Shown in pieces: positions 5,728 to 14,971 of a stretch of 16,296 bases of DNA. The DNA is from Fidelibacterota bacterium (GTDB lineage: Bacteria; Fidelibacterota; Marinisomatia; Marinisomatales; UBA1611). The DNA is taken from positions 1 through 16,296 of the forward strand of contig DTUG01000068.1 in assembly GCA_012964275.1 (NCBI GenBank). The letters are read 5' to 3'. Position 1 is the first letter of the stretch. Every line of letters begins with the position of its first letter. The position numbers and the translations under genes were made by a program. Below the pieces are notes generated by a model that was not told the origin of the DNA, did no database searches, and was given only the letters and a program-made list of their open reading frames with translations.

Positions 5728-6797
5728 CAGTCGATAATTTATACAATTGGTTAATGGGATTTTTTCCAGGGATAACGGAGAGCCCTATCCTGCTGATTAT
5801 AGCTATTCTTGTTCCGTGTCTAGCCCTTTTTCTTTTTATTGCCCTGTATGCTCTTGTTGCAATTTATGGAGAATTAAAAGTTTCATCTTTTATGCAGGAT
5901 CGGGTGGGTCCCATGGGTCAGGGGGTGGGGCTGCATGCAGGGAAATGGGGATTACTGCAACCAGTCGCTGATGCGTTAAAACTTTTGACAAAGGAAGATT
6001 TAATCCCAGAAAAAGCTGACAAAACTCTATTTATAATGGCACCATTTATGATTTTTATCGGTGCCTTTATAGCTTTTGTAGCAATTCCTTTTGGGGAAAC
6101 TTTGATCATTGCTGATTTAAATATTGGTATTTTTTATCTTCTCGCTGTTGGGTCACTTGCTGTCATAGCGTTGATCTTGGCAGGTTGGTCTTCCAATAAT
6201 AAATGGTCATTATATGGTGGTATGCGTTCCGCGGCTCAGATCATTAGTTATGAAATACCTGCAGGCGTTTCGATTGTGATTGTTATTATGCTCACCGGTA
6301 CCCTTAACATGCAGGACATTATTAAATATCAGGATGGCGGCTTGTTCAACTGGCTTATTTTTGCCAATCCGTTTACTTTTATTGCTTTTTTCATTTATTT
6401 TATCAGTGGTATCGCTGAAACTAATCGAACACCTTTTGATATCCCTGAAGCTGAATCAGAAATTGTAGGGGGATTCCATACAGAATATTCTGGAATGCGC
6501 TTTGCTTTTTTCTTTTTAAGTGAATATGCAAACATGTTTGTGGTGAGTGGTATAGCCTCCACTGGATTTTTAGGTGGCTGGCAAAGCCCCATCTCCGGAT
6601 ACTTCAATACGCCATCCTGGGGAGTTTTCTGGATGCTGAGTAAAATTATGTTCCTGGTCTTTGTCATGATGTGGTTTCGTTGGACCTTTCCTAGGCTGCG
6701 TGTTGACCAGTTGATGAATGTGTGTTGGAAAGTTTTCTTGCCCATTGGACTTTTGAACATTTTTGGTGTGGGAATTTGGACATTAATCTTTGGCTAA
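5724..6797 (+). CDS. nuoH: NADH-quinone oxidoreductase subunit H
   Basis: This 357-residue membrane subunit with about eight to nine helices forms the floor of the quinone channel and links it to the proton-pumping arm. Diagnostic stretches are YGELKVSSFMQDRVGPMGQG, LQPVADALKLLTKED, ISYEIPAGVS, AETNRTPFDIPEAESEIVGG and FHTEYSGMRFAFFFLSEY, containing the conserved acidic residues of the E-channel. Translation begins with TTG at 5724, overlapping the nuoD TGA by 4 bases, with AGGAG 10 bases upstream supporting it. Its position directly after nuoD shows that E, F and G are missing from the operon. Confidence 0.96.
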   Translation: MTVDNLYNWLMGFFPGITESPILLIIAILVPCLALFLFIALYALVAIYGELKVSSFMQDRVGPMGQGVGLHAGKWGLLQPVADALKLLTKEDLIPEKADKTLFIMAPFMIFIGAFIAFVAIPFGETLIIADLNIGIFYLLAVGSLAVIALILAGWSSNNKWSLYGGMRSAAQIISYEIPAGVSIVIVIMLTGTLNMQDIIKYQDGGLFNWLIFANPFTFIAFFIYFISGIAETNRTPFDIPEAESEIVGGFHTEYSGMRFAFFFLSEYANMFVVSGIASTGFLGGWQSPISGYFNTPSWGVFWMLSKIMFLVFVMMWFRWTFPRLRVDQLMNVCWKVFLPIGLLNIFGVGIWTLIFG

Positions 6798-6803
6798 TTA
6801 TCT

Positions 6804-7385
6804 ATGGTAAAATATTTTCAAAATATATGGATCACGCTTACAACACTTCTTAAAGGAATGGGAATTACCTTGGTGCACATGCTTAAGATCAAAAGGGATA
6901 ATGTCACCTTGCAGTACCCGGAAGAAAAATGGCCCCGTCCGGAGCGAAATATTGGATTTGATCACGATAATTATAATGTGATTCGTTCCCGCTTGCATGT
7001 TGATATGGATGACTGTATCGGCTGTCTGAAGTGTGAGCGTGCCTGCCCGGTCGATTGTATTAAAATCGATACGGTCAAAGTACCTAGCCGCGGAGAAGAT
7101 ATCAAAGAAATAGGTCACGTTGGTGTTACCTCGAATGGCACACGTAAAGCCATGGTCGTGACTCGCTTTGATATAGATATGACAGAATGCTGCTATTGCA
7201 ACCTTTGTGTCTACCCGTGCCCGGAAGAATGTATATACATGACCGGTGGACCAAATGCCAAAAAACATCCTATTGATTATGAATTCTCAGAATATGATCG
7301 GAGCGAACTGGTTTACCGTTTCGCGAAGCAGGGAAGTAAAGATGGTATTGAAAGAATAATGGCAGAACAGGAGGCTGAAGACTAA
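6804..7385 (+). CDS. nuoI: NADH-quinone oxidoreductase subunit I (2x4Fe-4S)
   Basis: A ferredoxin-like subunit of 193 residues that carries clusters N6a and N6b and hands electrons to NuoB. Two CxxCxxCxxxCP motifs are seen: Cys71, 74, 77 and 81, and Cys129, 132, 135 and 139. Each is followed by an additional cysteine (85 and 143), and Cys130 is a further extra, more than the eight ligands required. The N-terminal 30 residues are amphipathic and would contact the membrane arm. Without a NuoEFG module this subunit is the likely docking face for an external donor such as ferredoxin. It is 6 bases after nuoH and 5 before nuoJ. Confidence 0.96.
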   Translation: MVKYFQNIWITLTTLLKGMGITLVHMLKIKRDNVTLQYPEEKWPRPERNIGFDHDNYNVIRSRLHVDMDDCIGCLKCERACPVDCIKIDTVKVPSRGEDIKEIGHVGVTSNGTRKAMVVTRFDIDMTECCYCNLCVYPCPEECIYMTGGPNAKKHPIDYEFSEYDRSELVYRFAKQGSKDGIERIMAEQEAED

Positions 7386-7390
7386 GATCT

Positions 7391-7879
7391 ATGGCTGATT
7401 ACACTTTTTGGTTGATAGCTGCTATTACGGTGATTTCAGCAGCCTTTGTCGTTCTGAATAACCAGTTGGTTTATTCGGCTGTCGCTTTATTATTTACACT
7501 TTTTGGGGTTGCCGGTCTTTATGTCTTTCTTTGGGCAGATTTCATTGCAGGGGTACAGCTGCTGGTTTATGTTGGTGGTATCCTAGTTTTGATTATTTTT
7601 GGGATCATGTTAACAAATCGAATTTCATCCGTAAGGATATCGCATAAGAGCGTTCAACAAGGAGTAGGGGGAGCAGTCATTATTTGGTTATTTATTTTCT
7701 TATCAATCGTAATACTAAAAACACCCTGGCTTAATCAGACTGCCATGGAACCTGCCAGCAGTGTTGCCCAGGTTGGTAAATTATTATTGATGAAATATCT
7801 GCTCCCGTTTGAGGTTATATCTGTTTTATTACTTGGAGCACTTATAGGCGCGGCAACCTTATCTAGAGAGGATCCCTGA
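7391..7879 (+). CDS. nuoJ: NADH-quinone oxidoreductase subunit J
   Basis: A five-helix membrane subunit of 162 residues, normal for NuoJ/ND6. The conserved third-helix region is visible as LYVFLWADFIAGVQLLVYVG, followed by GILVLIIFGIMLT; this is where the pi-bulge that gates quinone-coupled proton movement lies in known structures. It ends in LLGALIGAATLSRED, the usual NuoJ terminus. The stop codon shares one base with the nuoK start. Confidence 0.94.
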   Translation: MADYTFWLIAAITVISAAFVVLNNQLVYSAVALLFTLFGVAGLYVFLWADFIAGVQLLVYVGGILVLIIFGIMLTNRISSVRISHKSVQQGVGGAVIIWLFIFLSIVILKTPWLNQTAMEPASSVAQVGKLLLMKYLLPFEVISVLLLGALIGAATLSREDP

Positions 7880-8184
7880 TGGATCAACTCAATTCTTATC
7901 TGTTTATTGCTGCAATTCTATTTTCATTGGGAGTGTTTGGCGTAATAACGCGTCGGAATGGTATTGCCGTATTAATGGGCGTGGAATTGATCCTGAATGC
8001 AGCTAATATCAATTTTATTGCATTTTCGCGATTTGGGGGTATGAATTTTGATGGGCATGTATTTGGATTACTAGTGATCGTACTGGCGGCAGCAGAAGCA
8101 GCAGTAGCCTTGGCCATTATCATCAATATATATAATAACATGAATACGATCAATGTAGATCAGGCATCCCAGTTGAAGCAATAA
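7879..8184 (+). CDS. nuoK: NADH-quinone oxidoreductase subunit K
   Basis: A three-helix, 101-residue subunit homologous to ND4L, found in the membrane arm between NuoJ and NuoN. The two membrane glutamates needed for proton transfer are present: Glu36 in MGVELILNAANINF and Glu73 in AAAEAAVALAI. GAGAGG lies 7 bases before the ATG. It overlaps nuoJ and nuoL by one base each, so the three membrane subunits are translated together. Confidence 0.96.
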   Translation: MDQLNSYLFIAAILFSLGVFGVITRRNGIAVLMGVELILNAANINFIAFSRFGGMNFDGHVFGLLVIVLAAAEAAVALAIIINIYNNMNTINVDQASQLKQ

Positions 8185-10232
8185 TGAACAATATTTTCAT
8201 TAATTATTCTTTGTTTATTCTTTTTCTGCCCTTGGTAGCCTTTGTTGTTCTGATTTTTACGGGTAAACGATTACCTCGCCAGGGGGACTGGGTAGCTGTT
8301 TCTGCCGTTCTTTTTACCCTTGTTTTGTCTAGTGCCATGTTTGTGGCAATGCTTTTGGATTACAATCCAGACTTTAGTCAGCAATCAGGTTTTACCTGGA
8401 TGGATCTGGGGGCATTTAAAATTGAATTTGGAATTCTGGTAGACAATATCACAATCATAATGCTTTTAGTTGTAGCACTGATTTCCAGTTGTTCTCACAT
8501 CTTTTCTCTCAAATACATGGAAGGAGATATTCGCTATTCGAGATATTATGCCTATTTAGGTCTTTTCACTTTTTCCATGAATGGAATTGTATTAGCCAAT
8601 AATCTAATCTCCATGTACATGTCCTGGGAGTTAGTAGGCCTTAGTTCCTATCTACTTATTGCGCACTGGTTTGAAAAGGACAGCGCTGCTGACGCCGGTA
8701 AGAAAGCTTTCTTAACCAACCGCGTGGGCGATATTGGATTTTTTATTGGGATCATGCTGATTTATTCATCCATTGGTTCATTTTTATTCAGTGATGTATT
8801 TGCCGGAGTGGCAGCAGGTAAAATAACAGGTATCACCTTGACCTTGGCAGGGATTGGAATTTTCTTGGGCGCCATGGGAAAATCATCGCAGTTCCCGCTT
8901 CATATTTGGTTACCGGATGCTATGGAAGGTCCCACACCGGTCTCTGCACTGATGCATGCTGCTACCATGGTAGCAGCCGGGGTTTACATGACCATCCGGT
9001 TATTTCCATTGTTTACTCCAGATGCATTATTGGTCATTGCCTATGTAGGCGGCTTTACAGCGATTTTTGCCGCTTCGATCGCTATTACCCAGAATGATAT
9101 TAAAAAGGTACTTGCCTATTCAACGGTCAGTCAGCTGGGATATATGATACTGGCAGTAGGAACGGGCGTGTACACTGCTGCTTTTTTTCACTTGGTGACC
9201 CATGCCATGTTCAAAGCTAACCTGTTTTATGGCAGTGGTTCTGTGATTCATGCCATGCACCATGCTCTGCACGAAAAACACGATCACGAAACAGACCCGC
9301 AGGATATGCGGAATATGGGTGGATTGAAAGCTAAAATGCCAATTACATATTGGTCCATGCTGGTGAGTACTCTGGCCATAGCTGGTGTACCACTATTTTC
9401 CGGATTTTTATCAAAAGATGCAATTCTCGCTGGTACGCTTGCTTTTGCCCAGCATCAACCGGAGCATTTTTTACTGCCTGTATTTGGATTTGGCGCAGCA
9501 GCCATGACGGCCTTTTATATGTTCAGATTAATATTTATGACTTTTCATGGGGAACATCAAATGCCGGAACTGATAAATGACATTCATGAATCGCCCAAAG
9601 AAATGACAGGGCCGCTGGTATTATTGGCTTCCCTGAGTGTCTTTGTGTTCTATACATTGCCTAATTTTAATCCAATTTCCGATCATGGTTGGTTTACAGA
9701 TTTGGTCGTACCTCGTACAGCGGTGGTTCCGGGCAGCATGACAGCCCATGAGATTGCGGATTATGCTCACCATGCTCACGGTCTGGCGATGAGCCTTTCG
9801 ATTGCAGTTATAGTTCTTGGCATTGCATTGTCAGTCTTGATCTATTTTAAAAAAGTTTTTTCAGCAGAAACATGGGCAAGTAAACTGGGATTTTTATATG
9901 ACTGGAGCCTGAACAAATTTTATTTTGATGAAAACTATAACCGATTTCTTTATCAGCCATTTTTAAATCTTTCAAAAAAAGTAGCCTGGCTCGATTGGGA
10001 AATATATGATCGATACTTCATTAACGGTTTTGCCTGGGTGATTGAGTGGTACAGCCGGGTCACGGGAAAATTTGATTATGATGGGATTGACCAGGGGCTT
10101 GTAGATGGTATCGGGCGCATAGTTGGAGCCACTGGACATAATTTAAGAAAAATTCAAACCGGACGATTGCAAAATTACCTGCTATATGTTGTTGCGGGTA
10201 TCATTGTTATGATAATCGTTCAGGCATTTTAA
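8184..10232 (+). CDS. nuoL: NADH-quinone oxidoreductase subunit L (antiporter-like, distal pump)
   Basis: The largest membrane subunit, 682 residues, is the distal proton pump and carries the long lateral helix at its C-terminus. Key residues seen are Glu149 in MSWELVGLSSYLL, Lys233 in GAMGKSSQFPLHIWLPDAMEG and His258 in PVSALMHAATMVAAGVYM, plus the TVSQLGYM segment and THAMFKANLFYGSGSVIHAM. A His-rich loop, MHHALHEKHDHETDP, follows and is typical of many bacterial NuoL. The length is slightly above the E. coli protein. It starts on the TAATG overlap with nuoK and ends 24 bases before nuoM. Confidence 0.96.
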   Translation: MNNIFINYSLFILFLPLVAFVVLIFTGKRLPRQGDWVAVSAVLFTLVLSSAMFVAMLLDYNPDFSQQSGFTWMDLGAFKIEFGILVDNITIIMLLVVALISSCSHIFSLKYMEGDIRYSRYYAYLGLFTFSMNGIVLANNLISMYMSWELVGLSSYLLIAHWFEKDSAADAGKKAFLTNRVGDIGFFIGIMLIYSSIGSFLFSDVFAGVAAGKITGITLTLAGIGIFLGAMGKSSQFPLHIWLPDAMEGPTPVSALMHAATMVAAGVYMTIRLFPLFTPDALLVIAYVGGFTAIFAASIAITQNDIKKVLAYSTVSQLGYMILAVGTGVYTAAFFHLVTHAMFKANLFYGSGSVIHAMHHALHEKHDHETDPQDMRNMGGLKAKMPITYWSMLVSTLAIAGVPLFSGFLSKDAILAGTLAFAQHQPEHFLLPVFGFGAAAMTAFYMFRLIFMTFHGEHQMPELINDIHESPKEMTGPLVLLASLSVFVFYTLPNFNPISDHGWFTDLVVPRTAVVPGSMTAHEIADYAHHAHGLAMSLSIAVIVLGIALSVLIYFKKVFSAETWASKLGFLYDWSLNKFYFDENYNRFLYQPFLNLSKKVAWLDWEIYDRYFINGFAWVIEWYSRVTGKFDYDGIDQGLVDGIGRIVGATGHNLRKIQTGRLQNYLLYVVAGIIVMIIVQAF

Positions 10233-10256
10233 TTAAAAAGAGTGTAAAAGAAACAT

Positions 10257-11801
10257 ATGGAACATATTCTCAGTTGGCTGGTTTGGTTGCCCATCATTGG
10301 TATGGTGGTGATAACTGTTATACCACGGAGTCAAGAAGATATCATAAAAAAAGTAGCCGCCTTTTTTACAGGGGTTCAATTGTTGTTTTCCATTTTACTT
10401 TGGAAAAATTTCGATTCTGCGAATGGATCGATGCAATTCATGGAGCGGGCTGAGTGGATACCATCATTTAACATATCCTATATTCTAGGCGTGGATGGAC
10501 TGAGCTTGCCCATGGTGATCCTGACATCATTGTTATGTTTTATCGGTGTGTTTGTCAGCTGGAATATTACCAAAGCGGTTAAAGGTTATTTTGCCCTTTA
10601 TCTCCTGTTAGATACAGGTTTGATTGGTGTATTTCTGGCCTTGGATTTTTTCCTGTTTTACATTTTCTGGGAGGTAGTGTTGCTGCCTATGTATTTCCTT
10701 ATTGGTATGTGGGGCGGTCCTCAGCGAGAATACGCGGCTATAAAATTCTTTCTTTACACATTGTTTGGATCCGTACTGATGCTGGTGGGAATCATAGGAC
10801 TCTACTTTACCTGCGGTAAGACCTTTGATATACTATTGCTGATGGAAACGGCTCCAGACGCTTTAAAGAATGAGCTATGGTGGGGCATGAGTGCTATCAA
10901 GGTGATATGGGTTCTTCTTTTCATAGGCTTTGCTATTAAGGTTCCTATATTCCCTTTTCACACCTGGCTCCCACTGGCCCATGTGGAAGCACCTACGGCT
11001 ATTTCAGTCATCCTTGCAGGGGTATTGTTGAAACTGGGTGTCTATGGTATTCTTCGGATTAACTATGGTTTGATGCCGGATGCAGTCTGGTGGTTTGCGG
11101 GGAGTCTAGCTTTTCTTGGTTTGATAAATGTGATCTGGGGAGGACTCTGTGCATTAGCTCAGACAGATTTGAAAAAATTAGTTGCCTATTCCAGCATAAA
11201 CCATATGGGTTATGCGCTGCTGGGAATGGCCGCAGTTATTGCTGCTGGATCAATCAATGGTGGGGACCTGAAAGCGGCACAGGCCGGCTTAAGCGGTGCG
11301 GTCTTCCAAATGTTTAACCATGGTACAATTTCAGCCATGTTATTCATATTGGTTGGAGTGATTTATGATCGTGCGCATCACCGTGACATTGAGGGCTTTG
11401 GTGGCTTGGCCAATCAAATGCCGATCTACGCTGGTATAACTGCATTAGCTTTTTTTGCTGGACTGGGCTTACCAGGTTTGTCTGGATTTATCAGTGAATT
11501 CATGTGCCTTATTGGCGCGTTTCCGGTATTCAAGGCCATTGTGATTGCGTCCACAATTGGTATTCTTTTGAATGCTGCATATTTCCTTTGGGCCTTTCAG
11601 CGAATATTCTTTGGGGAGCTGAATGAAAAATATTCCGATCTTCCTGAAATTAATCGTCTTGAATTATTCACTTTAATTCCTTTAGCGGTGATCACTCTGT
11701 TTTTTGGTATTTACCCCCGTCCCTATCTTGACTTGATTAAAGCAACAATGGATGTCATAATTGAAAATGTTGTTTTTGTGGCAAACTTTGCCAGCATGTA
11801 A
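10257..11801 (+). CDS. nuoM: NADH-quinone oxidoreductase subunit M (antiporter-like pump)
   Basis: This 514-residue antiporter-like subunit is the middle proton pump. Conserved charged residues are Glu139 in FYIFWEVVLLPMYFLIG and Lys228 in FAIKVPIFPFHTWLPLAHVE, with AYSSINHMGYALLGM and MFNHGTISAMLFILVGVIYD as further family marks. ILGVDGLSLPMVIL near residue 77 is the classic N-terminal NuoM motif. It is separated from nuoL by a short 24-base AT-rich spacer, the largest gap in the operon, and from nuoN by 9 bases. Confidence 0.96.
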   Translation: MEHILSWLVWLPIIGMVVITVIPRSQEDIIKKVAAFFTGVQLLFSILLWKNFDSANGSMQFMERAEWIPSFNISYILGVDGLSLPMVILTSLLCFIGVFVSWNITKAVKGYFALYLLLDTGLIGVFLALDFFLFYIFWEVVLLPMYFLIGMWGGPQREYAAIKFFLYTLFGSVLMLVGIIGLYFTCGKTFDILLLMETAPDALKNELWWGMSAIKVIWVLLFIGFAIKVPIFPFHTWLPLAHVEAPTAISVILAGVLLKLGVYGILRINYGLMPDAVWWFAGSLAFLGLINVIWGGLCALAQTDLKKLVAYSSINHMGYALLGMAAVIAAGSINGGDLKAAQAGLSGAVFQMFNHGTISAMLFILVGVIYDRAHHRDIEGFGGLANQMPIYAGITALAFFAGLGLPGLSGFISEFMCLIGAFPVFKAIVIASTIGILLNAAYFLWAFQRIFFGELNEKYSDLPEINRLELFTLIPLAVITLFFGIYPRPYLDLIKATMDVIIENVVFVANFASM

Positions 11802-11810
11802 GGTAAGTCA

Positions 11811-13301
11811 ATGACCAATCTTCAAAGTCTCGATTTATTCTGGCCGGAACTGATCATCACAGTTGTTATCCTGACTGCACTGATTGTTGATCTTTGTATA
11901 GAAAAGTCCAAATCAGATGTTGTTGGCTGGGTTTTGGTAATTGGCTTATTGATCACTGCTATTGCAATTTGGAATCAGGATAAAACCACAACCACCTTGT
12001 TCACGGATATGATAGTTCTTGACCCCTTTGCTACATTTTTTAAGTTACTGATAATCTTGTCAACATTGCTTGTGGCGGTTGTCAGTTGGCAAAATAATGA
12101 GCTGGATGAATACCGAAAAGGCGAGTATTTCACACTTCTTGGGATATTAGTGTTAGGCTTGTTTTTGATGGCTTCTTCAATAGATCTAATTATGGTATAC
12201 ATCTCTATTGAGGTTGTATCAATAATGTCCTTTATTCTAGCCGGATATTTGAAATTAGATACCCGTTCCAATGAAGCGGGCCTTAAATATGTTGTATATG
12301 GAGCTTTCTCATCCGGGATAATGTTGTTTGGACTCAGTATTCTGTTTGGTTTAACTGGCAGCACAAATTATTTTATTATCCAGAAGTCTTTGGCGGGTCT
12401 AGATGGTTCTGCGAGTGCAGCATTGGTTATGGCTCTTTTGATGATACTGGCTGGTTTTGGTTATAAGATCTCCGCTGTCCCTTTCCACTTTTGGACTCCG
12501 GATGTCTACGAAGGTGCTCCCACAACCATTACGGCTTATTTATCCGTTGCGCCCAAAGCTGCCGGTTTTGCTATCATCATTCGGTTTTTTCACCAGGTAT
12601 TTGCTGATGGAGGCGCATTGGCGGACGCTGAATCCCTCAGTATGACCGATGTACCATGGCCCGAAATAATAGGTATATTGGCTGTAGCAACGATGACACT
12701 GGGCAATCTGGTGGCAATTCAGCAGGAAAGTATTAAACGTATGTTGGCTTACTCAAGTGTGGCCCATGCAGGATATATGATGCTGGCCCTACCGGTATTG
12801 TCCATCCAGACGGTTTACGCCATCATGGTGTACTTGGTGATGTATTTATTTATGAACCTGGGAGCTTTCTTTGTTGTGATTACGGTCAAGAATAAAACGG
12901 GTGGCGAAACTTTTGATGATTATCGAGGACTAGGCTGGGAAATGCCATTTATAGGGGTGGTAATGACCCTTTTCATGCTTTCTTTAACTGGCCTTCCACC
13001 AACTGCTGGATTCATAGGGAAATTTTATATTTTTTCGGCACTTATCAGTGGCGGCAGTCAATATTATTGGCTTGCAATTGTTGGTGGGATAAATAGTGTT
13101 ATTTCATTGTATTATTATTTCCATGTTGTTAAGGTCATGTTTTTAGAGGGTGAAAGAAAAGAAACATTGGTCCAGCCACCGGAAGTCATGTCGGGGGTTT
13201 TATTGGCAACCGCCATTCCAGTATTTCTGTTTGGTATTTATTGGAATCCAGTAGTTAATTGGGTGCAAAACTCTTTGATTTTCTACGTCCAAACAATGTG
13301 A
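11811..13301 (+). CDS. nuoN: NADH-quinone oxidoreductase subunit N (antiporter-like pump)
   Basis: This 496-residue subunit is the third antiporter-like pump, next to NuoK. Conserved Glu134 lies in MVYISIEVVSIMSFILAGYL and Lys219 in GFGYKISAVPFHFWTPDVYE, followed by GAPTTITAYLSVAPKAAGFA and the MLAYSSVAHAGYMMLAL segment. It ends the first operon. No strong terminator is seen after it; only a weak, AT-only inverted stretch (CTTTTTATCATTAAAAG) follows the stop, so read-through into the second cluster is possible. Confidence 0.96.
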   Translation: MTNLQSLDLFWPELIITVVILTALIVDLCIEKSKSDVVGWVLVIGLLITAIAIWNQDKTTTTLFTDMIVLDPFATFFKLLIILSTLLVAVVSWQNNELDEYRKGEYFTLLGILVLGLFLMASSIDLIMVYISIEVVSIMSFILAGYLKLDTRSNEAGLKYVVYGAFSSGIMLFGLSILFGLTGSTNYFIIQKSLAGLDGSASAALVMALLMILAGFGYKISAVPFHFWTPDVYEGAPTTITAYLSVAPKAAGFAIIIRFFHQVFADGGALADAESLSMTDVPWPEIIGILAVATMTLGNLVAIQQESIKRMLAYSSVAHAGYMMLALPVLSIQTVYAIMVYLVMYLFMNLGAFFVVITVKNKTGGETFDDYRGLGWEMPFIGVVMTLFMLSLTGLPPTAGFIGKFYIFSALISGGSQYYWLAIVGGINSVISLYYYFHVVKVMFLEGERKETLVQPPEVMSGVLLATAIPVFLFGIYWNPVVNWVQNSLIFYVQTM

Positions 13302-13532
13302 TCTTTTTATCATTAAAAGTATACGTTGCACTTTGATATTCAATTTTTATGATGATGTTTGTTTGATGGAAAAATTCTCTTTTCACCAGTTTTTTTGATA
13401 AAATTTTATATTGTTAATTATAGCTAGAATGTGCGGCAAATATGTAATTTTAATTCTTCTGATCTGGGAAATTTTTATAGAGAGACAGCAGAAAGTTAAT
13501 CCAAATTTAACCATTTAATTTGAGTTCAAACC
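13302..13532. other. AT-rich spacer between the two complex I clusters
   Basis: This 231-base gap is the only sizeable break between the two nuo gene sets. It is conspicuously AT-rich and holds no supported gene on either strand. A possible promoter is TTGATA at 13395-13400 with TTATAG at 13418-13423 (17-base spacer), which would give the second cluster its own transcript. No clear hairpin terminator is seen. Confidence 0.45.
13395..13423 (+). promoter_or_regulatory. candidate promoter of the second nuo cluster
   Basis: TTGATA (5 of 6 matches to the -35 consensus) is followed after 17 bases by TTATAG, with overlapping TATAGC one base later. It sits about 110 bases before the nuoA2 start. Such matches arise easily in AT-rich DNA, so this is a suggestion only. 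Confidence 0.25.
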
Positions 13533-13898
13533 GTGATTGAAAATTATTTCCCTATATTCATTGTCTTTATTGTTGCCGCGGGCTTTACCTTCGTGAGTCT
13601 CATTATGACACACATTTTAGGTCCACGTATTACCAATCCTGTGAAACTGATGCCCTACGAGTCGGGTGTCGACCCACTGGCGGAGACTCGGATTAGATTT
13701 TCTATCCGGTTTTTTATTATAGCTCTTTTATTTATTATTTTCGATATTGAAATTATTTTTCTCTATCCATGGGCGGTCGTGTTCAAAGATTTTCTTTCTT
13801 TCGGAAGCTTCATATTTTTTGAAATGGTAATTTTCCTGGCTATCCTCGTTTTCGGTTATGTTTATGTCTGGCGAAATGGTGCACTGGATTGGGAATAG
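13533..13898 (+). CDS. nuoA: NADH-quinone oxidoreductase subunit A (second copy)
   Basis: A 121-residue NuoA paralogue with three membrane helices. The first loop reads PYESGVDPLAETRIRF (41-56) and so lacks the cysteine of the first copy's YECG. The second helix keeps FDIEIIFLYPWAVVF (70-84) with the conserved acidic pair. Translation probably starts with GTG at 13533; there is no upstream in-frame ATG with a ribosome site. It opens the second complex I cluster and is followed by an unusual 62-base gap before nuoB2, whereas the remaining genes of the cluster abut or overlap. Confidence 0.94.
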   Translation: MIENYFPIFIVFIVAAGFTFVSLIMTHILGPRITNPVKLMPYESGVDPLAETRIRFSIRFFIIALLFIIFDIEIIFLYPWAVVFKDFLSFGSFIFFEMVIFLAILVFGYVYVWRNGALDWE

Positions 13899-13960
13899 TA
13901 TAAACTGGGCTGACATTACTTTGAGATTTTACACCTTATAATTAAAACTATAATCTATCC

Positions 13961-14455
13961 ATGCAACACGATGATGTAAAATCAAATGTATTAACAACAA
14001 CTCTGGAGAGCGCCATAAACTGGGGTAGGAAAAACTCGCTTTGGCCCATGCCTTTTGGCACTGCCTGTTGCGGGATTGAGTTCATGGCTGCTTTGGCTGC
14101 CCGCACAGACATATCCCGCTTTGGTGCTGAAGCAATTCGTTTTTCACCCCGGCAATCAGATCTCCTCATTGTTGCTGGTAGAATTTCTATCAAGATGATG
14201 CCAGTACTCATTCGCATCTACGAACAAATGCCAGAACCGAAATGGGTAATTTCCATGGGGGCCTGTGCTTCATCGGGTGGCGTATTTGATACCTATAGTG
14301 TGATTCAAGGTATAGATCGGTTTATTCCAGTAGATGTGTATATCCCTGGATGCCCTCCACGTCCAGAAGGTGTTGTAGACGGCTTGATAAAGCTTCAGGA
14401 ATTAGTAGACAAGGAAAAATTTTCCGATTATGCACCTCCCGCTACTAATAGTTAA
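13961..14455 (+). CDS. nuoB: NADH-quinone oxidoreductase subunit B (second copy)
   Basis: A 164-residue NuoB paralogue with all N2 cluster ligands: Cys36-Cys37 in GTACCGIEFM, Cys102 in GACASSGG and Cys131 in IPGCPPRPEG. It is clearly divergent from the first copy (GTACCGIEFMAALAAR against GLACCAIEMMAAAASR), which indicates an ancient split or separate acquisition, not a recent duplication. The stop TAA is directly followed by the nuoC2 ATG. Confidence 0.95.
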   Translation: MQHDDVKSNVLTTTLESAINWGRKNSLWPMPFGTACCGIEFMAALAARTDISRFGAEAIRFSPRQSDLLIVAGRISIKMMPVLIRIYEQMPEPKWVISMGACASSGGVFDTYSVIQGIDRFIPVDVYIPGCPPRPEGVVDGLIKLQELVDKEKFSDYAPPATNS

Positions 14456-14971
14456 ATGTCGCTCGCTGATACTCTTTCCCAGATAAAGGCTACATTCCCG
14501 GAAACAGTTTTTGATGTAACTGAGCATGCCGGTGAGAAAATTATTCATATCCAAGGTCTGGTTGTCCTGGATGTGCTTGGGGAATTTCAGAAAAGCGGAT
14601 TCAACTTCTTAGCTGATATCACAGCTGTTGATAATATGACTCTCGGTGGTTTTGAACGGTTTGCGGTAGTTTATCATCTTCTTTCCCAAGAGACTGCCGA
14701 AAGAGTGACAGTGAAAGCATATGTATCTGAAGAGAATCTAATATTGCCTTCAGTGGAATCACTTTGGAAAACTGCTGACTGGCAGGAACGGGAAATTTAT
14801 GACTTATTCGGGATAACGTTTGAAGGACATCCTAATTTAGTGCGGATTATGAATCCTGATGATTTTGAAGGACATCCATTAAGGAAGGATTATCCGAGAC
14901 TGGGCCGAAAAGAAAGGGATAATTTTCCCATAGTTGAACGTAGAATTGGTAGGAAGGCGCAACGCAATTAA
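14456..14971 (+). CDS. nuoC: NADH-quinone oxidoreductase subunit C (second copy)
   Basis: A 171-residue NuoC of ordinary length. The signature WKTADWQEREIYDLFGITF, then EGHPNLVRIMNPDDFEGHPL and RKDYPRLGRKERDNFP at the C-terminus, is complete. It lacks the charged N-terminal extension of the first copy. NuoC and NuoD are separate genes here, not the fused CD form of enterobacteria. The stop shares a base with the nuoD2 ATG. Confidence 0.94.
   Translation: MSLADTLSQIKATFPETVFDVTEHAGEKIIHIQGLVVLDVLGEFQKSGFNFLADITAVDNMTLGGFERFAVVYHLLSQETAERVTVKAYVSEENLILPSVESLWKTADWQEREIYDLFGITFEGHPNLVRIMNPDDFEGHPLRKDYPRLGRKERDNFPIVERRIGRKAQRN

Noticed and set aside
13302..13330. A terminator after nuoN.
   Set aside because: Only an imperfect AT-only inverted stretch is present, with no GC stem.
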